Assembly (NCBI GenBank): GCA_008921705.1
Contig: VFFE01007506.1
Coordinates: 800,536 to 864,535 of the forward strand
Direction of reading: 5' to 3'
DNA length: 64,000 nucleotides
From: Burhinus oedicnemus
Lineage: Eukaryota; Chordata; Aves; Charadriiformes; Burhinidae
Positions within the stretch are counted from its first letter, which is position 1. Each line of letters opens with the position of its first letter. The notes under the pieces were generated by a model, which made no database searches, was not told the origin of the DNA, and was given only the letters and a program-made list of their open reading frames with translations. A program made the translations under genes and the position numbers. Below, piece by piece: positions 37,139 to 49,720 of the stretch.

Positions 37139-37390
37139 ATGTTTTAAACTGGAAGAAGGTAGATTTAAATTAGATATTAGGAAGAAATTTTCACTCTGAG
37201 GGTGGTGAGGCACTGGAACAGGCTGCCCAGAGAAGCTGTGGATGCCCCATCCCTGGAAGTTTCAAGGCCAGGTTGGAAGGGGTTTTGAGCAACCTGGTCT
37301 AGTGGGAGGTGTCCTTGCCCATAGCAGGGGAGTTGGAATTAGGTGATCTTTAAGGTCCCTTCCAACTTAAACCATTCTATGATTCAATGA
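37139..37390 (+). repeat. CR1 LINE 3' end with short ORF2 tail
   Basis: The plus strand carries the ORF2 terminus (equivalents of DIRKKF...VxRHWNRLPREAV at about 37170-37245), then the 3' UTR phrase AGGTCCCTTCCAACTTAA and the tail CCATTCTATGATTCAATGA. The lead-in matches the last ORF2 codons of the copies at 45.0 and 57.5 kb, though the 3' UTR differs, so the subfamily is probably different. It is 5'-truncated. Confidence 0.88.
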
Positions 37391-39173
37391 TTTAAGACAA
37401 TGTTTTTCAACCTGTGGTACCTGACATCTTTGGAAATCTGTGACTTCTAAAGAGCCTGCAGAGAATAGCAGAGATGTGAGACCATAAATGCTATTCAGTA
37501 TTTATCACAGAGGTGGTATTTCGGAAGACACTACAAATGACACAGATGGGGAATCACTGATTTAAGAACCCGTATAAATACTTTTTGGGGCTGGAGTCAA
37601 CTTGCTTAGCATCTTGCTGAATTAAGCCTCATCTGCTAAAAATTGATACAGTGACACTTGTTACTTGCATAGTTTGCACAAACTGATACATGCCAGCATG
37701 CTGTCGGTACAGCAGACATGGGCTAGACATGTTTGTTTCCACATCAAATGGATGTAGTAACAGGCTATTAACGAAGCTTTGTGTTTACTGGGTGTACAAG
37801 ACAAAATGACCATTTATAGGGCTAGGAAGAATATTCACATACATTATAAGATTTTTTTAGAACTAATTAAAAAGCTTCTGAACCTGGGAGGAGTCTCAGA
37901 CTTCAAGGTGATTGTGATTAGGAAATTCTTTGTTCATCTGTTACAGCTGCCAGCTTCTTGATTGTTTTGCTGGTTTCCCAGAAGCACCTGGACCTGGCTA
38001 CAACTGGAGCCAGCGAGCTGGCCTAATATTCAAGTAGTCTAACTCTCGAGTAGAATTGCTGTGTTTCAGTGAACAACTTTAAGTGGCTGGGAAACAGATC
38101 AGAGCCACCATTCACCCATTCTTTTATGTACTGGTATTTATGCAAGCGTTTTGATAGAGTAGACAAAGTTTATTGTCAAAAGAAATGGGATTAATCTGAG
38201 CAAATGTAGTTATTTATGGTGTAAGAGTCTACATCTGCATGTATCATCTAAATTAATTTTAATAAATGGGGCAAAAGGCAATTGTGTAGTACAATTTGCC
38301 ATACCCTGCTCTATGTGCTTAAAGTGGGGCAGAGGCATTGCACCCTAATGAACCTATTAGTCACTATGAGGTTAAAAGGGTGCCAGGATGACTCTCTCAA
38401 ATGCATCCCACCCACGTTGGACTCTGGCTTGCATAGGAAGCAAAAAGGGAATGGAAATTTATATGCAGGTGTATAAATAATTCTAATTGTAGTTACTAAT
38501 ATTCAACAATAAAGAGAACTAGAAGTGCAGATCTCAGTGCCTCAATCAGTCTTCATCAATGACTAAGGGACTGTTATATGTACCAGATTCTCCTCCACCT
38601 CCTTTCAGTATGATTTCGTGCATTTTTAAAAAACTTCATTTACAGCCTCTGCAGGAAGCAGGCAGCAGAAGTAAACAGTCTTTGGGTGTGACCTACTGTA
38701 GTCATGTCCACACCAAGGGTGTGAAGACAAATAACCTCTGACTTGTCATTACCTTACTCCCAACTAAGGAAAGTTCAAAGTGTGACTTCCTTATATAAGC
38801 ACAAAATATGAAACATGCTTTCATATTCATTGCAATAGACAGAAATCAAACCCACCGTAACCTCCTTCTCCACACGTACACCTGCAAACAGACAATCCGC
38901 AGCAGCTTGCAAATTCAGCCATCTGTTTAGGGGTTAGAGTATGCCTGTAGGCATGTAGCACATGAGGCTGCGTTGCACGAAGACCGGTTCCAGAAGGCAG
39001 CTGATCACAGAAGCAATTCATCTCTGTTTTCCTCTGGCCTCTGGAGTGGTTGTTTGCTGCTGACCTACAGCTGTAGTGAATTACCACCAAACGTCATGCT
39101 GGCTCAGCGGTCCTGGTGGGCACGGGGAGAATACAGAGTCAGTGCTTGGCAGTTCCGCTCTTCCTTTGCTGTA
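37391..39173. other. Unique sequence
   Basis: No gene or repeat recognised. Short plus frames near 38282-38741 are unsupported. Confidence 0.4.
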
Positions 39174-39234
39174 GGGAAAGAAAGAAAAAAAGAAAGAGAA
39201 AAAGAAAAGAAGGAAGGAAAGAATGAAGTAGGGA
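39174..39234. repeat. Purine-rich (GAAA)/(GGAA) low-complexity tract
   Basis: About 60 bases are almost pure A and G on the plus strand, with GAAA and GGAA units. It yields lysine/glutamate-rich and phenylalanine/serine-rich frames on the two strands, which explains the open frames there. Confidence 0.85.
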
Positions 39235-41454
39235 GCAACCAGAAGGCCTGGTTGTCAGAAATCACAGACAAGATATGGCAATAGTTCCCACTGGTTGTTT
39301 TTTTGGCTGAATTTGGGTTTGTTAAGATGTTACACACTGGATGTTTGTTTGTATGGAAACCGGAAGGCAAATATGGGCCTAAGCGCACACTTTCAATTCA
39401 TGTCTTATCAGTTTGAATCGAACTCTGTTAGAGTTTGGGTCCCAAAGCTTTTCTTATTCATATCTGAACTCTAGAAAAAAATCTAGTCTTTTCTGGTCTG
39501 AGTAACCATCTAAATTCCTAACATTCAATAAATTCTATAAGCAATGAGAAAAGTCAAGCGGATGTGTCTTTGGAGCACTGGGGGCTTAAAGTGAAGTTCA
39601 TATTTTTAGAGTCATTGTCCCCAGCCAGCGCCCTGGTGTAACTGGGTTTTGTTGAAAAGGGAGTGCGGGGGAAGCATATGAATTTATTATTTATTCATAT
39701 CCTAAGGAAAACAGTCCCTTTGTCATATGTTCTGTTAAGAAATATTTTCAGATTATGACACTCTTCCTCACTGTTGTAACCAGTCTAAAGTATTCCCATT
39801 CAGCCATGAATGGTATTTCACTCAAACCCTCTCCGTTTACTGTGCCAGTTAATTTTTCCCAGCACAGTTGCCTGCAGAGATGACCCTTGATTTCAAACAT
39901 TGCTCTCAAACACAAACACAGCTGGATGTCAAAAGAAATCAGACCGAAACAATATCTAACACATATTTGCAGCCCCTATGTATTTTGACTTGCATTTTGA
40001 TGCCAGTCTCCACATCAGACCCAACAACATTTTAAGAAAACAGCAGTACTGAATGACGGAAACAAATTTCACTCACAGTGGGACATGCTGGGCTTTTTTT
40101 TTTGTCCTTTAAATATATTCTCTAACCCTCTATATGTAGGATTTGCTAAACTGCTAAAAATATTTTCCAAGAGATAGGACTATTGTTTAATTCAAGAACT
40201 AAACAATGCAGCTTCTCTCAATTTATTTCTTTGAGTAATTAACTTCAGCAAAGTCATTGAGCTAACTTGTTTCATTCTCTTTTCAGTTTTAATAGGACAA
40301 TTTCTACTGATTTTTCTGTCTTTTGAATCAGTACACAAACTGTAATCTAAACCCTTTCAAGCCAGATACTAAAAGATAAGGCTGCATAGTGAGTTAAACT
40401 GAATGGGTGTTTCTCCAGAGAGAGATCTTAAAGGCCACAGAAGCACTGGTTGGACCCAGAGAAGCCTATATTTAATCTTGGAATTGTACTCAGAACAGAG
40501 GATGAAATACAGCAATATAATAAGCAAGATTGGATTCCATCGTCCACTGTGTGTGTTCAACTTGTTGGCCTTATTCCTAAAGGTAAACTAAGAAAACCCA
40601 AAAGTCTCCTTTTTGTTTTACTGTGGGAATACGTTCATTTCTTCCGATTTACCACCTAGCAGTGGAATTACTTGATGACTGCCATTGTAGCCTGACAAGT
40701 TTTTCCGTAACATTTTTCTGTAGTTAAGAGCATACAAAGAGCTCTTCTGAATCATCAGTGCCACCTCCGTGATGTGGTGAGCAGACACAGAATACGATCT
40801 CTGGGCAGGAGCCCCATATGCCTTAGTGAAGTCCTGTGTCCCCATTGCTCTGCCAAAGAACTCTCCCAGAACATGATGCTTAGAATCCTTCTGTTTTCAA
40901 GCATAAGTGTATTCATGGCCTGTTTATTCCTGCTCTCTCTTGATGGTTCCCTCCCTTCACTGTTATTTACATCCCTGGTCAGCTTTTTGTCTGCTAAGGT
41001 GAACAAATGAGGTCCTTTAATCTCCTGTCAAGAGAAGGAGGCCTCCCTAATTTCAATGAATTTATTAGCCCTGATCCCACATGGTCAAAAGTAATTGCGT
41101 TTTCTTGGGTGCTAGATGAGTTCTCGGCAAATGCTTTTACAATGGTATAAATATACTTTCTCTACAGGCAGTTCTTCAGGTGATGCACCCTTGGATGCCC
41201 TCTGTCTGTTTGTATGGTAACATCACACCAGCAATTCACAGTCCCTGCTGTGTCCTTTGCCTTATGTGATAACCCCTCAGCTCACAGCAAAAGTTCTGAT
41301 TAGTCCAGTTCTTTGTAGCATCCAGATTTCTTTCTTTGAGATATTACACTTTTTATTTGAACAAAAGATGTCTTCCAACTCTGAGCTATTATCACATTCA
41401 CAATTTTGTATTATGTTCAATAATGATCATTTTAAGGAGGGCTGAAGTCTAAAC
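39235..41454. other. Unique sequence
   Basis: Overlapping short frames at 40369-41010 on both strands, none convincing. No repeat family recognised. Confidence 0.4.
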
Positions 41455-41830
41455 TGTAATGAACTCTACTGGTAACCTTTCTCCAGATGAACAGTTCCCC
41501 TTTCATGGACAACTAATTGCCATTTACACGACTAATTGTTATTTGCACTTTCACCTGTACTCTAACCTCTTTACAATTTCTACCTTATCCAGCTAAAATA
41601 TTTTTTCTTGCTGTACTGAATCAAAGGATTCAGCAGAGTCCAAAACTTCAGAAGCACTCTTTTTTTGTTCAGAAAAGCAAAAGAATCTAGCAGGTTAATC
41701 TGACACAATCTTCTTTTAGCAATGTTTAATCTTCCATGTTACCTCCATGCCTTATTTTTGTTCTTCATCCAAGATTTGGTCAAGACTCTGTGTATATTAT
41801 AGTCAAGAGATCATCTGGCCAAACTTCTGC
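41455..41830 (-). repeat. Ancient CR1 LINE relic, RT region
   Basis: On the plus strand, ACTCTACTGGTAACCTTTCTCCAG matches the reverse of the CR1 region after the PQGSVLG block. Further right, GGATTCAGCAGAGTCCAAAA corresponds to a decayed xDFxKAFD motif, and AATCTAGCAGGTTAATCTG to the reverse of the phrase HGFxKGKSxxTNL. Minus-strand reading gives DSAESFDSV where the motif should be. The order is correct for a CR1 RT, with many indels. Confidence 0.6.
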
Positions 41831-44065
41831 TTTATTTGCAGCTCTGCCATAGTAACATGGAAAGGAGTCAATAAGCAATAGAAGTCTGTGAAGCTTTGAT
41901 CCCCTCCGTTTGTATCCTACCCAGGATCACAGGAGTGGCAATAAGAGGAAGACTATGGCAGCATGATGTCTTCAAGATTTTTCCTCCTCTAGGGCATCTT
42001 TTTTTTAATCAGTAAGTCATGAGCAAATGCTGAAATGCAGCCTGAAATAGAGAAAGCTTTAAGCAAGTGTTTAAGCTTGGTACTTTCAAAATACATTCCT
42101 GCATAGTAAAAAATAGGGAGGACTCTTTTGCAAACAGATGCACTTCTCAGCTTTTATCATGAATTATGAACAACTTTAACCAGATCCACATTCAGGTAAA
42201 TGTGAAGAAGTTCATGCTACATCTGAATTCTATATTATAACTTTTGGAGTTATCTTGGAAACTTCTTATTACATATTTTATTTTTATTTTGCTCTTTATA
42301 CTTATTTATGTGGTATGAAAAAATCTGGGAAAAAGTATTTTATTGAGGCAGGAGTAGACTATGATTTAGGGAAACAGATAATAAAATATTAATAGTTCAC
42401 AAATTTACTCCATGCCTGAGTGAACATCTTTATTGATCACAAGCATTACAATAAGACTTTGTATATAAAATACATGCATCAAAGAGTGCTATTGTGCCTG
42501 GCAAGCCTTAAATTATAGTAGACCTTTTCAGGAACCATGTGGTTTTGTATTAAAAGGTAATACAATATGATAAAGCATAAAACCGAACAATTTAGCTTTG
42601 TATAGCATTTACTGTGTATAAGATGTACGCTTCAAACAAAGAAAAGTCTTTGTAAAAATATACATAGAAAATAAGACTAGAAAGCCAGGGATGATGTTTT
42701 ATCTGTGGTACACTGTGCTGATGAGAGACTTCTGTTTCAATAACCACATCTCAGTGTAAAAAACAGCTTTAATTTGTTTTTCCACTACCCTAAGAAGGCC
42801 TCACTGAATTTCTGGCCTTCATTTGTATTCCAGACACATACTTTCAGAATTTTTGAGATGTCTGAATGTTGTTTGATTTGCATCCAACTTGCTGACACAG
42901 CCGCAGTTTTGTTGCAGATCAAATAATCTAGCTTTTTGGAGGCAAGTGATTAGGAATTCTTATTGATGATTTATACAGTCCTGAATAAACTCATTTTATT
43001 TGGCTTGTCATAACCAGCTTTAATTTTCTGTTCAGCTAGTAAAAAGCTTAGTGGTTTGTTTATTGTACTGCTGTAATGTCAACAACCTAATCTACTTTAA
43101 AGAGCAAAGTCAATATTGTATTTTATTAAAGCAAATGTGAACTTTAATTATATGTTTCATTTAACCTTGGCTTTGTGTTAGCTTTTATTATTTTCCATAA
43201 GTAAATCTTTATTCAAAACTCTTGTGTCCTTCTTCTGCCCAGATCTAACAGCTAGCAGTAGTGTCTCTTGCAGGGCTTGTTTGCAAGGGATAGATATCCT
43301 TTTCCACTCTGGCACCGTGGACTTTGTGGATGTAGTAGCTGTCCTAGGACTAATAACCATTTTAGTTGGTAAAAAGATGTACATGACATTAAGCCATTAC
43401 CCTTGCTGAAGCCTGGGGTGCAAACCAGTTTTGCTCTCTCTCTGAAACACTTTGTGTTGTGTCTCTGGTGGGATTTGGGAATCCACAGGCTATCCAGGAC
43501 ACCCACAGGGGGTTGAAGGGGATGACACAGGGCCTACAGGGAGACCCGTATGATAGCTGAAGGCTGAGATGGGTGTGCTACATGTAGGCAAATAAACCAA
43601 ATCCTCCGCCTGCAAAATGCAGCTTTCCCCTCTAATCTGGAAGCCCCATTAAATACACAAATAATTATTTGAATATTCTTCACAAGATGAAATAATCACA
43701 AACCAAATGTGTCCTACCAGGTTTGGACTCCAGGTTACTGACTCTGGCTGTAATGTAAGGAGGGATGAGTTATGTATGTTCCAGGTTCTACTCTTTTACC
43801 ATATGAACCTGGAGTTGAATTTAATCCTTCCACAGATGCATAACAGGAATGTCAGAAGCAAGATCTGTGCAGTGAGGTTTTATTACTGCAGCTGTAGAAT
43901 ACTCAGTGGGGCAGAGAAATGAACAGTTTACTTTTTGTTGAAGGCAAACATGAATATTTCTAGTTAGGCTTTTTTTTTTTTTTTTTTAAAAATGAATTTA
44001 AATTTATTTCTAACATCTTAAACAAATTTAAAAAGGGTAGGTAAAGTAACCTTTTGCTCTTGTGC
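41831..44065. other. Unique AT-rich sequence
   Basis: No recognised gene or repeat. A weak exon-like block at 43243-43368 is discussed under findings. An 18-base T run (43970-43987) lies just before the CR1 that follows. Confidence 0.4.
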
Positions 44066-45222
44066 TAGAGTTTAGCAAAGCTGTTGACACCATTTCCCAC
44101 AGCATTCTCCTGGAGAAACAGGCTGCTCATGGCTTGGATGGGTATATGCTTTGCTGAGTCAAAAACTGGCTGGAAGGCCAGGCCCAAAGAGTGGTGGTGA
44201 ATGGAGTTAAATCCAGCTGACAGCCGATCACAAGTGTTGTTCCCCAGGGCTCAGTATTGGGGCCAGTTCTCTTTAATGTCTTTATCAATGACCTGGACGA
44301 GGGGATTGAGTGCACCCTCAGTAAGTTCACAGACGTCATCAAGTTGAGCAGGAATGTTGATCTGCTTGAGGGTAGGATGGCCCTACAGAGGGATCTGGAC
44401 AGGCTGCATTGATGGGCCGAGGCCAATGGTAAGAAAATCAACAAGGCCAAGTGCTGGGTCCTGCACTTGGGTCACAACAGCCCCATGCAGCGCTACAGGC
44501 TGGGGGAAGAGTGGCTGGAAAGCTGCCCGGCAGAAAAGGACCTGGGGGTGTTGGTCGACAGCCAGCTGAATATGAGCCAGCAGTGTGCCCAGGTGGCCAA
44601 GAAGGCCAACAGCATCCTGGCTTGTATCAGGAATAGTGTGGTCAGCGGGACTAAGGAAGTGATGGTCCCCCTGTACTCAGCACTGGTGAGGCCCCACCTC
44701 AAATACTGTGTTCAGTTTTGGGCCCCTCACTACAAGAAAAAAGACATTGAGGTGCTGGAACGTGTCCAGAGAAGGACAACAAAGCTGGTGAGGGGTCTGG
44801 AGCTCAAGTCTTCTGAGGAGCAGCTGAGGGAACTGGAGTTGTTTAGCCTGGAGAAAAGGAGGCTGAGGGGAGACCTTATCGCTCCCTGCAACTACCTGAA
44901 AGGAGGTTGTAACAAAGTGGGTGTCAATCTCTTTTCTCAAGTAACAAGTGATAGGACAAAAGGAAATGGCCTCAAGTTGTGCCAGGGGAGGTTTAGAGTG
45001 GATATTAGGAAAAATGTCTTTGCTGAAAGGGTTATCAAACATTGGAACAGGCTGCTCAGGGAAGCAGTGGAATCGCCATCCCTGGAGGTATTTAAAAGTT
45101 GTGTAGACGTGGTGCTGAGGGACATGGTTTACTGGTGGTTTTTGCAGTGTTAGGTTGATGGTTGGACTCGATGGTCTTAAAGGTTTCTTCCAACCAAAAC
45201 AATTATATGATTCTATGATTCT
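44066..45222 (+). mobile_element. CR1 LINE, 5'-truncated, RT to 3' end
   Basis: The element starts inside ORF2 at EFSKAVDTISH (about 44068), the RT motif. It runs through [20 protein letters not shown] (44239-44298) and SKFTDV, where the catalytic FADD has become FTDV (44326-44337). After stops at 44157 (in frame) and near 44411, an uninterrupted 228-codon frame at 44467-45153 covers the rest of ORF2 to its natural stop. A short 3' UTR with TTGGACTCGATGGTCTTAAA follows, and the tail is ATTATATGATTCTATGATTCT. Loss of the second catalytic aspartate and two stops make it inactive. The 3' UTR matches the copy at 30.9 kb. CR1 moves by target-primed reverse transcription, which commonly leaves such 5'-truncated copies. 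Confidence 0.95.
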
Positions 45223-46049
45223 AAATTCACCATCTATACTTTAGATCTAAGTAATGCAAAAATTTGAGTCCATCTCAAATTATTAAACTTAAAAAATAAA
45301 TAGACTTCAGCTACAGGTCCAAAAAACTTACAGAGAATTTAAAAAATTTTACAGGTTTCACATTAGCTTAATTGTCAAGGAATGATGAGGCCAGAATTCT
45401 ACTAACCACAGATTACACTGAATCAGCGGTAATAAAGCAAAGATTTGATATAAAACGCCATGTATTATAAAGTAGGAGAGATTCAGAAAGGGGTGGTGAA
45501 GCATTTAACACTACCTCTTCTTCTGCTTCCATGTTTTTACTTCACAGTTTCTGAGGTACTGCTGTCAAACGTGTTATCAAAATAATGCTTTAAGCTTTTG
45601 TCAGTTCAAATTATCTTTCCACCATCAAACTCTTATTGCCAGTAAGATATTGATTCAAGACAAATTTCCCTTGCCCAATGAAGGTGATTCTCCTGAAGGA
45701 ACACGAACTGATCAATATTGTCTGGCTATAGTCCCCCAACCCCATTCAGACCCTGAGACCCATTTAATTTATTAAATGAATGCATACAGAGAAGGTATTA
45801 GTTACTCTGCTAAATTAATTTAGTAACATCTTTTTATTCAGTCTTTGATTTACAGTAAAAGAACCTCCCTCACCTCCAGAAGGAAGGTTTACACTCTAGC
45901 AGCATAAGACTGATCTAACCAATCATCACCCCTGCACAGCGTAATAAGGTCTCTTTGAAGCAACAAGAATTGACGTATGTGGGTTTGAGGATACTTCACT
46001 AAACTGACTAGCAAAAACAAATGAGAAAAGTCATAATAGACACCACCTA
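45223..46049. other. Unique AT-rich sequence
   Basis: No gene or repeat recognised between the CR1 at the left and an ancient CR1 at the right. Confidence 0.4.
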
Positions 46050-46700
46050 ATAGCTAGGAAAAAAAATTCCCCGATCCCCACAGGTGATAACTTTATGCTC
46101 TATAGCATGAGAGTTGATTATCCTTATCATAATAGCAACATACATAATGACAAATGTTATTAGTGGTCATAAAATTATCCAACCCTTTAGAATTTCTGCC
46201 ACAGTATTTAAATCAAATACCTCCTTCAACGATAAAACCCAAATTGCTGAATGCGGATGGCATACAGATGTATATTCTTTTTTATTCTAAACTCACTTCC
46301 AATTTAATTTAGCTGTGGTATTCCCTGCGCACCGTATCCTTCATAATTTTCACAGTAAACCCCCTAATTTCTTCTTCTTATCCAGCTAAGCAATTCAAAC
46401 CTTTGCGAAACCTCTATTTATGCTCTGTTTATTGCCATTTATTTTGCCCCATGGTGAGTTTTGTAATTTCACGTATGTTTTTCCGAATGTTGGGTGACCA
46501 CATTTGGATTAAGGACTACAGAAGTATACTGTTCATTAATGCCTTTTAGCGTAGCTGAATTTTTTTGGCTTTACAGATTTTAATCTGTTTTAGCACACTT
46601 GCCAAGTTATTCACAGTAATCTCAGGTTATTTTCCTCAGAAAATCCCATATGAATGAAATCCACATACGAAAAGCTTTGACTATTTTGTCCATTATTACT
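46050..46700 (-). repeat. Probable ancient CR1 LINE, 3' UTR and ORF2 tail
   Basis: The plus strand holds CAGGTGATAACTTTATGCTC, GCATGAGAGTTGATTATCC and TGGTCATAAAATTATCCAAC, which I recall from the 3' UTR of an old avian CR1 lineage in reverse. Near 46490-46560 a GGGTGACCACATTTGGAT phrase fits the decayed ORF2 tail in reverse. The match is weaker to the right. Comparison with ancient CR1 consensus sequences would decide. Confidence 0.42.
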
Positions 46701-48053
46701 GGTCACACTCCTTTGGTGTTTCTATACTAAAATAAGAAATTAATGCTTACTTAGCTGTCAGGAGGTTGGATTTTTTCCAAATAATTTACACTACTTTTTT
46801 CCCCCTCTCTGTTTGTTTAAAAGAGTGAAGCGATCCCAGATAGTTTTGGGTTTTTGGGTTTTTTACATTTGCAGATGAGTACTTTTGGATTTTCTTTTGT
46901 GGTTAATAACAATATAGCCCAAAACATGGCTCTTTCCATGGAATGAAATGCAGGTCATTACTTCATGTGTAATTTGGTCACAAGCAAAGAGAGAATTTTC
47001 CTTCTCTTCAGGTAATAAAATTCACTGCAGACAGTGATCCAGAATTTTGATTGCATGACTTAGTGCAGGTCCGCCAAGGTCAGTGTTGCTCTACTCGTTA
47101 AGTCCAATAGGGAATAGGTCCCAGTAGGTCCTCTGATGATTGTGGAGAAACAGGTGATTGAAGCATTGCATTTCATCAATAAGACATCACAGACCAATAT
47201 GCTTTGTGCATCTGTCCTCTCGTAGGGCTATCGTGGTCATATATTTTCTGGAATACCATTACGTCTTTCACTAATGTTTGCAGACCAGGCCCCTGTTGAG
47301 AAGTCACAAATAATGGATGAAATCACACAATGGAGGGAAAGCAGCTAATCTGTGACGCTATGCTTAGATAAAAGTACGTCCCATTTAATTTCCAGTTTTG
47401 AATGTTCTTCTCTGTCTTCTGGAAGAGTTTAAACTTTTTTCCAGTTCTTCAGTTCATGTGTTAGCTGTTGAAACCAGCTCCTGACGTCCCCAGAGGTTGG
47501 GCAGTTATTTAGGTATCAGTAATATAATTCCTTTTTTGAACTGTAAGATAAGTGGTGAAATACAATCAAATCTATTCAGATTTTCATTACTGTGTTTCTG
47601 ATTTCCTGCATTTATTGGGAAAATACTTACAAGACACTGCTTGTAGTTTGAGATGCCACAGCTGATTGGAATGAACCAGAAAACAAAGCACTTCTAAAAT
47701 GTGTGTGCAGAAAAGTGAGCCTGCAGAGAAAAGAATAGCACTGCAGGGTGCCCTGCTTGCTTTGTCTTATTGACGTTATGTCAGATCTGGTCAAAAGACA
47801 AGCAAAATCATCATTTTTCTAACCACTGCCACTGTAGACTCACTGTGGAAGCTAACAGCCAAAATATGATCTTCCTGGCTCACGAATCAATAACAGCAAT
47901 AAAACATTTACAGGCCATGCTCTTCTCTCAATCGCACCTGTGTAATTCAATTGTGAGAAGAATTCAGCCTCATTTACATCTGAGAAACACTGCTGTATTG
48001 CTGCTGCTGTTTCACTGAAACAACTGGAATTCAAGGGCATTATACTAATTTAC
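46701..48053. other. Unique sequence
   Basis: No gene or repeat recognised. Overlapping frames at 47770-48040 on both strands are probably chance. Confidence 0.4.
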
Positions 48054-48327
48054 CTCCTGGACTACGAATCCTTTGTCTTTCACTGGAAGGCTCAAAGGCT
48101 GCGTTGAGCGCGTTCTCCCAGTAGACTTGCGCAGGATTCGACAAGATAACCTATTCTTTTTAAACCTTGTTGTAAGCCGTAGCCTGACGTTGTGCTGTTC
48201 TTTCATGTTCTTTGCTTTTCCTAGCATATGCTCATGTCTTGTGAAGGGTCTCCTGTAGAAATCCCTCACTGATCTCGCACGCCTGGTCAGAGCCAGCTGG
48301 TGCTTTGAAGTTACCAGAGAAAAGATT
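48054..48327 (-). CDS. Candidate coding exon, unknown protein
   Basis: A minus-strand frame free of stops ends at a donor-like site (CCAGGAG followed by GTAAATTAG, exon end at 48054). It starts after an acceptor-like CACTTCTCCAG (exon start at 48327). A second acceptor-like site (CTTCAAAG) would start it at 48302 and give 249 bases, a multiple of three. The predicted residues are basic, rich in R and K, with phrases such as SVRDFYRRPFTRHEH, and show no domain I recognise. Codon content includes several CpG, unlike the flanks. Without a partner exon or homologue, this is only a suggestion. Confidence 0.22.
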
Positions 48328-49574
48328 CTGGAGAAGTGCATGGTATTAATAGGTGTTACCGTGAGGCTACATCAAACCCTGTGGAGAAGAACTGTCTGTT
48401 GGTATTTTACTGTCATCTGACATATTTGCAGCAGCAGTAGCTAAAAGGTTTTATCCACACAAGTCTGGCATGGAAATTAATGGATAACAAATCAGTCACT
48501 CCAAAAGATACCAGTTTATTTTAATGTCCGCGCTCTAGAAGAAACTCGGTGTTAGAGAAACTTCAGGAAATCCTCAAATCAATACATATAGCAGCTACCT
48601 TCCATTTGTGAGCAACAAGGGAAAAAGGATTTGCTGAAAATATGTTCCTCTTTCATTGGCTCTATAAGACCTCCGTTATCGGATAATGGGATGAATCAAA
48701 TTTCAGAGTTATAATTAGATTTTGATTCTGTAGAAGTGAACTTCAGCATATGGATTGCAGTTAACTCTTCCTGACAGTTAGAACAAAGCGCAGAGATGAA
48801 TGGTGTCATACCTGTTAAACAAAAGGTCAGATTCAAACCACAATTTAGGTACCAGAAATAAGGCTTCCAAGAAGGATTCAGGTGCATATGCTCCAAATTT
48901 CAATCCTGGAAAGCCCGTTCAGCTGTCTCCTGCCATTGGCAGCTGAACCCTGGAGGGCCCCACTTCTAATGTCCCTCTGGGTACACTGAGTCACACTGAA
49001 GGTTCTCAGATGGGTACATGACTCACTAATCCCCTGGATAAGGCACTCATGGGACAGACATTAGGCTTTTGTCTTGGGTTTGTCATTGTACTGATATTAA
49101 CTGTCACTGACTGAATTACAGAGAGAGTCTCTAGACCAAGGACCTGGCCCATAGCTCAGGATTGCTGGTGCTATCCTGGATGATGACTTCAACAGCCTCC
49201 GGTGGAAGTTGACATTAAACCCAAATCTTCTGTTTCCAGAGGAAGTTCTCTAACAGCTGGCTGCTGTATTAGAAAGGGATACTACGGTCACGTCTAACTC
49301 CTGTGTTTTGAAATGAAACTCAGCCATGGTGTGCACTTGCAAAGACAGGAGAAAAGCTTCTTCCTTAAGACTGACCACTACATCTGTTGCAAGAAGTGCA
49401 GCATTACCTACCTGAGAGAAAGATGCTACAATAAATCCCCGCCATTCACAATCCCCTTTGGGTTTGTCTGGACAGCCCTCGGCCCAGGGTGTGTCTCTGT
49501 TTGGGGAACACTATAATGGATCAGGACCCTTGGGACTTCAATTCTAACTATTCAACAAGTTTGATAAAACATTT
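48328..49574. other. Unique sequence
   Basis: No gene recognised. A frame at 49313-49516 on the plus strand has several cysteines but opens at a true ATG with no known domain. Confidence 0.4.
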
Positions 49575-49690
49575 TCCCATCCTGTCTTCTGTTTTGCTAT
49601 CTGGAAAATGGGTACAATGACGCTACTCTGTTATTTAAGTGCAATGAGAACAATTACTGGAGAACTTTGCCTAAGAGCTAGGTGATATTA
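49575..49690 (+). repeat. MIR-like SINE relic
   Basis: CTATCTGGAAAATGGGTACAA is the hallmark of the MIR 3' half (consensus TCTGTAAAATGGGGATAA). It is followed by CTACTCTG...TTATTTAAGTGCAATGAGA, which fits CTACCTC...ATTAAATGAGA. The copy is diverged and directly precedes a minus-strand CR1. Confidence 0.5.
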
Positions 49691-49720
49691 TATATATATG
49701 TTTTATGCATATGGTACTAT

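Noticed and set aside
39104..39388. Serine/phenylalanine-rich and lysine-rich frames near 39.2 kb
   Set aside because: They follow from a purine-rich low-complexity tract.
44467..45153. 228-codon plus frame as a host gene
   Set aside because: It is the 3' part of a CR1 ORF2, upstream of the CR1 3' UTR and tail.
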